DNA from: Candidatus Helarchaeota archaeon
GTDB taxonomy: Archaea > Asgardarchaeota > Lokiarchaeia > Helarchaeales > RDOG01
NCBI GenBank assembly: GCA_019058315.1
Contig: JAHPZH010000002.1
Location: forward strand, 1,001,910-1,065,909
Direction: 5' to 3'
Length of the DNA stretch: 64,000 bases
In this document: positions 30,001-39,000 of the stretch, one piece after another
Position numbering within the stretch: position 1 is the first letter of the stretch
Layout of the letters: the number at the start of each line of letters is the position of its first letter
Program-made: the position numbers and the translations under genes
The notes under the pieces: model-generated
What the model was told of the DNA's origin: nothing
The model's input: only the letters and a program-made list of their open reading frames with translations
The model's database searches: none

Positions 30001-33000
30001 ATATATATCGAACTATAACTGTTCCAATTATTCTCATCATAGTCGTAAAATGCAATAACTAGATCACAATATCCAACACCAGTAAATTGATTAGTGACTC
30101 CTCCATCCATTGTACTTGGATTATCAACAAGGATATCTTGATCATAACGATTAGATGATGATGGGATATTGAATGACCATTCAATATAGTCCCTAGGAGT
30201 CACAGGGTATTGTGGAATTTTTGATATTATTGGTAGCCAAAGTACCCCTCCTGATGGTATTTCATATCCCCAAAATGGTGGATCTGGGTCGTTTATTTCA
30301 AATTCAGCGTCTCGCCCATTAATAGTGGTAGAAAAAACAGTGTCTTTATGGACGTATTTTGATGAAGTGCCACGAATTCGAATATAACCAGTTGAAAGTT
30401 CAGCGTACTTATAAGCTTCAATTTCTAGATCTATATGATAATTCCTTAATTCTGGAAGTGGAATCCCATTAAATATAAAAGTACTTTCAAGATATCCACC
30501 TTCTGGAGTTAATGTATAATAATTATTATCTTTCATTTCAAGAGGTGTAATATCATTAAATTTTTCTAAAAATATATTTGAAATTGTAATATTTCCAGCA
30601 TTTTTAATTCCAAATACCAAAGAGAAATCATCAGATATAAAACCAGAAGTTGGAACTGTAAATTCAATTTCTTTTGTACTAATCATTTCAGAATCATCAG
30701 TATTCCAAGTAGTCCATCCTGCAGTCTCAGGCCTATCTTCGTAAAGGAGTCCATTTTCATTTGGATAATCTGTAACAATAAAATAGAAATATGAATTAGC
30801 ATAATTTTCTAAAATAGAATAATCAAACTTCAGCTTATATGAAACTCCTTTATCCAATATTAAATTTATAGGATCACTCACTAAATAATTGTAATAATAA
30901 TCAGGACCTTCGAAATCATGCTTTATATTATTACGGGCCTTAATTTTATTACTTTCTTCATAACATTCATATTTTGGTGTTGTGGATTCATAATAATTTG
31001 ATTCAATTTTTAATTTATCAATTAAAATTTCAAGTGTTAAACCATTTGTTAATTTTGTAAATAGGATAATTTTAACACGAATTATTCCATTCTTTATAAA
31101 TGCTAGATTTATCTCTTCTGATAAGTCATTTGGGACAGTAGTGATATCCTTTGGAATAATTGTTGTCAAGTTAGTCCAAGAATTGAATTTCCAATTGTAC
31201 ACCATTATATAAAATGAAGTTTGATCTTCCGCATCACGGTTTGTTCCAATTTTATATTCTAGAGAAGTATCAATTATATCTTTATCTAATTTTTCTAAAT
31301 TAAATTCAAAACCAACTTGGGACATGTAAGCAGTTTCATCTCTTAATTTCAAATAATCCGTATCTAATTTATTAGAAATTTTATAATATTCGCTATCTGA
31401 ATTGTCAAGATCATTAAGATCATTATTAGGATCATCTTGACCAAATAAGATTAAAGATGATTCAGGAATTTTGTCTATATACAATTGATCCCAACCAACT
31501 CTATTAATATTAAATATTGAATTATAATTTTCTGTTAAACTCAATATTTCTTCTACTATTTTACTTGGTCCTACAGGGGTTGGGATATACGATTCTAATT
31601 GATACTGTTTAAGATAGTTTTGGTAAGATTGATAAAATATTTCACTGTATGGAACAACTTTATTTTTATAAAATACAAATTCAAGTGGTCTTGTATAAAC
31701 ACTCACGTATTGATTACCTAATATATTAACCCAAGTCTTAAAAGTTGTATGTTTCTGTCGATCATCATTAATATTTAAAAACGTGTATGGTAGAATACCA
31801 TTTAAATTTATAAAAATACCTGAATGAGATGTGAAAATCTCTTGTAGTTCCAAATAATTGACTATGCGAGTATTTAAATAACCTTCTAAATATAAATTTT
31901 CTAATAACATGTAGGCAGTCGTTAGAGCTACATCTAGTGAAGTTCCCATAAATGGTAAATCTGGATCCGCAAATATGTAAATTGGAACTAATTTATTATC
32001 AGAGGGATCGTATATAATCGAAGAATAAGTTTTTGCTGCGGGAAATTCTTTATACTTTTCTATTATGACATTATTTTGTGTTAGATTCAACTCATTTGTA
32101 ATTACTCCTATTATATAAATTTCTTTAAATTCTGTCTCAACTTTTTTCTGAGGGTTCATAGAAATGAAATGATCTACATGGATTTTTGCTTGACCCAAGA
32201 TGAATTGTTCAACATTATTTTCATTTAATCCAGCCCATATTATTAAGTCGCTCGTTCTGTATACTGCTCTAATTGAACTACCTAAACTTAGAAGGTTTGG
32301 CTCAATAAAGATGACTTTTTGTTCAAATAGATCGATATCGTAATGAACATTTAATTCTAATATGGTCGACACTCCGTCTTTTTCCATAATAATAGAATCC
32401 CCTTCAGTAGTATCCCATTCATAAGGTATCTGGGCTAGTTGTAGATCAGTCTCTAAATTATAATTGTAAGTTAGTATTTCATTTTGTGTTAATAATTGCC
32501 CCTCTACTATTTGTTTTCCTTCTTCATTATCAAAAAAGTAGGAGATAAATTCATCTACATTATTTTCAAAATTACCATCTGTATCTTTGGCAATTTTTAT
32601 ACTATCTGGTATATTATTCTGATTATAATCTGAAATAATGCATCCTTTTGTTACAGTAGCAAATGCAATCGTACCTGATAAATCCTCCACATTTTCCTCT
32701 AATAACGACAAATAAAGTATATCCACATCTTTCACGAACACTGTAGAGTCTTCATAGTGGATTTCAACATATTGCTGATTAACGCCAGCTTCATTATCAT
32801 TAATTGCTGGGATCATTATAAACGAGTCTCTGGGGACTCTGTCAAATATAATTTCTATTGTATCTCCTTTTTCAACAAAAATATCAAATTTTGCCAAACC
32901 TTGTTCATCTCTTGATATATAACCATTATAATGGTCAGTGTTATTATATATCATACTTGAAAAGTCGAATTCGCCGTATCCTATCTCGTCAGTTCTTAAA

Positions 33001-36000
33001 TTTCTAATAGAAAATCCCATTTTCGCTGTCGAGGAATAATATGTCCCATTTTGAACTAAGAAAACTCCTCTTATTCCAGCATAATCTCCACTCTCGTCTA
33101 CCTGGGTTCTAACAACCACGTTATGTCTAGATAGGTCATACCAAGTCGATACATAACCATATGCTTCGCTTAAGGGGTGAATGGGATTACTATCACTATC
33201 TTTATATGCACCAAATTCTAAGCCCCAGTTCTTTATTTCATCGAAAGGCCAAGTTTCCATGATTTCGAACTCAGGTATCAATGATATTAGTCCTGAAATC
33301 CCTAAAGTCCTCAGTGCAGTATTTCTGAGAGAAGTTTCAAGAGAGGAATCCAATTCTATTTCATCCATTACAAAATCATTAAAGATAGCATCAGATATCC
33401 ATCGATTTTCATATATTGTGGAAGCATAATCAAGATAATTTAGATATTCTACTTCTATAGGTATTTCTGGTAAAATTGGTTCTTCAATAGTTCCCAAATC
33501 AATCAAATCCATTAAACCTGAGACGAATTGAACAAATACTTCAAAAATATCTCTATCATAATCAGTAAAAATTGGATTTCCTGGATCTTGCAAGCCAAAT
33601 TTTAAAAGATAGTTACTCAGGTCAGAAGATCCTAATAATAGTAATTGTAAGATTGATATCCCTAGATTATAATCTAGACCATTTCGAACCTCTTGTAATA
33701 ATCTGTAGTTCATTTGCCTCAATATTTCAGCAAAAACTTTTAGAAATTGTTTTTTAGTTAAATTTGGATCTTTCAAAATATCTTCTACTGGCTTAAGAAC
33801 TTCTAAAATTAATGGATCTTGGGTAGATTTTGTGGTGGGGACAGAGGATGGAACTTCTCTGCCTTGACTCATCATCATTATAGCTCCTTTCATAAATTCA
33901 AGAGCTTCTGGAGTTGGATTGTTAAATATTTCTAAAATGTAATCATTATAGTGTATTACATACTTTTCCATACAATTTGCAATCTCTTCACATTGGTTAG
34001 GATTTAAGAAACTCTGTGAATCTTCAGGCGGAAATAATTCTCTTGGAGTTTCTTCAAATAATCGATGTAAGTTATTTTGATGAATAGATTCCCACTCATC
34101 TTCCCAATACTCCCTTTCTAGGCTGCTTTGGAACATAACGATTCTCTTTTCACGAAATGCGGCTAATACTTGACCCAATTTCAATTTTCTTTCATTCGAA
34201 GTGATTTTTCTTTCAATTTCCTCATTTATTTCATTACCATCTTTATCATAACCTATAGTAACTTCCACTATTTCTGATTTATGATTGGGGTCTGTTTTAT
34301 CTAAATACAAAGGTACGTAACGACGTCCATTCGGATGGGGCATATATCCTTCAGCACTTCTTTTTTCTCCACCAATAGATGATATATATTTTTCATTAAC
34401 TCTAATAATATCATCTTCCAAGACAATATAGGTTCGTTTGAGAAGATCCATTAATTCTTGTTGTGGTATTCCAATTTTAGCAAATATCTCCAGTAAAAAT
34501 CTTTGCCCTTCATCACTATATATATCAAAATTAGTCCAATCTTTCTTCGTCTTCTGTACAGTTATTTCATTTTTTATATTTAGTGGAGCAGTTTCTGTTA
34601 ACCATAAGGTTACAAGATAAGAGGGTATGATTAATTTATCATTGATTAAAATTGGTTTAGTTCCAGAGAATAAACTGTCTTTTTGAATAGAATGTTCATT
34701 TAATTCGACATCCTCCTCTGTTACACCTAAAATATTACCTTCAAGCATCTTTTTTTTAGGATATTGTGTAGATTTTGCTGAGAAATGTATTGAAATTACT
34801 TCTATTATTTGTTTTTCTACATTTAATGCTGGAACTAAAGCTACCGCATCAGCTAAAAATGTATTTTGATCTTGAAGATCAGGACCAGGAAAAGCTTGAA
34901 CATATTCAACTAAATTAGGGTAGAGGATATGACCTTGATCCTCAAATATCTTGCTCAATTCAGGTAATAAATGCGAAACTACTGCTAATTGAATTGCCTC
35001 TGTAAAATATTGGTATGAAGTATACATTTCAGAGTGAATAGGTTTTTGAAAATGACTGGGAGAAATTCTAAATGTCAATGCAGATAATAAATATAGAATA
35101 TAATCAAAAGAATATTGATATTCTTCTCCTATTTTTTCTCGATATTCATCAGGCAATTTATGTCTCTCCTTTTTTGGGAGAATTCTAGCCTCTATAATTT
35201 CTCCAGTTTGCACGTTTATTTTATTAAATGCAATACAAACAGGGTGCCTATCTACGGAAACTAATTTGTTTTGAATTGGATCCCAAACTCTTTTTGTCAT
35301 TAAGAAATTATATAATGAAGGAAAAGTATTGGCTAAAATTTCATAATCGTTTTTTTCATATAAAGAAACCATTTTTCGTATTTCTTCTTCAGTGAGCCCA
35401 CCAGGTCTAATCATGTATTTTAGGAGTATATTATGACTTGCTTTTCGAGTAGCACCCATTAAGCTGGAAAGTGATATTCTTCCAAGTGTAGGGGTATCTG
35501 GACTCGCTCTTTCTTCCATTAAATGTAAAAACTCAGCTAAATATAATACCTTAATATTATATTGTCCATCAATCGAATATTCTTTTTTATCCTGTAAACC
35601 TTCAATTATCCCAAATAATTTATTTTCAAATTTGAAATTATTTTTTAACTCATCATAAACCCATTCACAGTGTAATTTAGAATAATCATATTCTGCATCA
35701 TCTAATTGTTGAATTAATAATTTATTACCTCTCTTTTCAATAATAGTAGAGAGTGTAGATATAAATTCGACATATCGGTTATAAGCGATCCTTACTTGTT
35801 CTTGCTGTTGCTCAGTTAAAATTATTGTTTTTTCTGGTGAAATGATATCGGGGATATGAGGGATTGCAGGTAAATTTTCAATTTTCGACTTAAGATCATT
35901 TATGTCCTTATCAAATTCAATAAAATTATATTTTTTATATTCCTCCAATAAACTTGGATCTTTATCCAACTCTGCTAGTGCATATTGTTTAGCATCTTCT

Positions 36001-39000
36001 AAATTTGCATTGATATTTATATTAAATATTCCATATTTTAGACCGATACTACTTGAAGGATTTTGAATAAAATTTTCTAAATTTTTTTGTACAATATGGT
36101 TGAATTCTTCCATATCATTTTTATTTTCTATATTATATTTATCAGAACTTATTCGTGTATCTTTAAAAGAGAGTTCCTTGGTAACTGGATCAAATCTGAT
36201 TTGAGAAAAACAATGATTTATATCTTTTTGAAATATACCTTGCCTTCTTAAATTGAATTGAATTATCTCTTCTCCATCCTCAGTTTGTGCCACCCATATT
36301 AAACGTTGATTTTCAATATTTACATAAAATAAATATCCTGTTACTGCTTTCTCCCCATTAATGTTCCTACCTACAGCATAACTTTTAGAATATTCACGAT
36401 TTATTCTTGATGAGATTTGTGATAATTCTTGTGCTAATTCATCTACAGGAACTTTACCATAAGGATGCTCTAAATGATCTTTTAATGGTTTAAATGGAAC
36501 AACACTATAAGAGTGAATACCCATTGCTTGGTCATAAAATTCTGAAGTTGTGGTAATCATATATCTATCTAAAAAAAGTCTATGTTCTGCTAACCGTTGC
36601 TCTTGAGCATATATTCTGTTAAATGGACCAAATGGTGTCCCCGATTCTTTGAGCGGGATTAATGGTCCCGCTCCCGGTGCATAACCAGTAGATCCCCACC
36701 GCATTAGATTAATAGCGTTATATAAATCAATAGTTTCAGCAGGTACATTAAATATGGCATCATTTAAATTAGCATTAGTTGTACCAATAGCCTCTGTATA
36801 TGAGTCTAAGAAGTCGAAAAATTCCTGGTTAGAATGATCAAATGAAAGTACTTTAAAAAATTCTTCAAAGGAAATTTCTGATAATTCTAACATATGTCGG
36901 AATTCTTCAACTTCTACTAATTCCTCTTCAATTTCTTCTAAGGATCCTTTTGGAATGTAAATAATTTCCACCTTTTTTATATTTTGCCATTGATTATACT
37001 CACCAATCGCTAGATAGTCCATTTGTTCTCGTCTTACTGCATAAACTTGTTCAATGTCCTCCTCTAAATGACCCGATTTCCATATTCTCAATAAAAAATC
37101 TTCATCATCCCAATTGGGATATGTAGAAGTAAATCCTTTTTCATACCAACTAGGTTTCGTATCAGCACAGGCTTGGACATACATTTTAAGACCTTGATCC
37201 TTTTGAGACAACCATATAAAGTTATTTAATGCGTATTCTCTCATTTCTTTTTTATCTACAGGTAGTAAAAATGTAGCCATTTGTTCAGTTTCACGCATTA
37301 CTTGTTTCGCCCCAGGGAGTTTCCTCCTTAATACAATTACTTTTTGTTTCTCAGGATCCCAAGGCATTAAATGAAAGCAAGCACCTTGTAAACCTGACTC
37401 AATTGCGTATTCTGGATCACCACTTTCTTTTAAAGTTTTATAAAAGCCAGCTGTTGAGTCAAATATTATTTCCCCCAATAAATTATCCACTACTTCTTGA
37501 TAATTTGGACTAGAGGGTGGTAAACCAGCCTCTATTCGAGCTCTCTCCTCTGCATTTTGTCTTATGATTTCTTCTATCATTTTTTGTTTCAATTTTGAAG
37601 CCATCCACTTATGGAAATGGTGACTTCTTTTCATCTCATATTCAGGTGGAAGAGCAGGACGGGTATTGAATTTTTCTACTGCTGCATTATATTCTTCTTT
37701 ACTTAAAAACTCCCATGTATCCCATATATATAACAGCAACCAAATAGGAATTTCAACTTCTCCTTTCTCAGGTTTATAGAATCCGTAATAATAATCATCA
37801 GCAAATTCTTTCATTACAAGTTGAATTTTATCTTCTAATTCAATCTTAATGAAATCAGTAAAATATTCTATAGATAAATCCTCTAAATTTACTCCCACAT
37901 CGTCAAAATAATTTGAAACTATATTGGGAACGGTTAAAAATTCTGGATACATTGCTAAAACAAAATCTTGTACTGATAAATGTCTTATTTGCGCAATTTC
38001 TTGAGCAAAACCACTCCCTGCTTGTATTGTATTATCAATAAAAACTGGAGTTATTTGAGCAATATCTTGTGCAACGGCCCTACCAGCTACTGCACACATT
38101 TCATCAAGTTGTGTATGTGTTATTCCTGATGGAGGTCTAATGGCAGCTCTTGGGACATCATCTAAAAAGTCTGTCGGTTGTCTCGGAATAGATCTTGCTG
38201 GGCCTGTCATTCCTGAAGATGCTACTGGTACTGGTGGAGAAATAAAGGATCCCTCTAAATTTTCATTTAAATCAACAGATATTTGTGATTTAGTCGCCAT
38301 TTCAAAGTCGTTCGAAAATGTAGTTTCTGTAATACCCACACTAGCTTGTAATTTTCCATAATTATTCATGTTAATTGGTGAATTTGTTCGTTCATGGTCT
38401 CGGGTTGCAAAGGAATTAAATTCATTAAATAACTGAATTGGCGCTGTAATATCTGGATTTGATGTCATATCGGGAATGTTGGATTGAGCTGCTATAATTA
38501 AATCCCCTGAAATCATTAAAACACAAACAAAAATAGCGAATAATACCATTTTATTCTTCTTTTTTAAGAAAGTATATAATATAAGTAATGAAATAATTAA
38601 AAATAGACTAATTAACGCTAATAGCGTATAATCAATAGCAAATATATCCTCTAAATATGGTGATATCGATTCTATAGGAAAATCAGGTCTTCTAGACGGA
38701 AATCCCAGTCCATCTTTTATAGGTATTTCTTCTTCAGTAAAATTACCTATAACTATTGTCCCATTTGGAAGTGTCATAAAATTAGGTTCGTAGTTATAAT
38801 GATTACTATTGATATAATTTTCAATATTTCTAGAAATAGCTTGTTGATAAAAAGCTAATTTAAGATAATCTAAATCTGGTCTCAGAGAGGGTAATCCATA
38901 ATTCTGTTGGGCACTCAAGGTTTCAATTGTTTCTTCAAAAGGAGTTTCTCCAAGCCATTTAGTCAAATTCTGGTATTTTTGGTATTGATATAACCCATCT

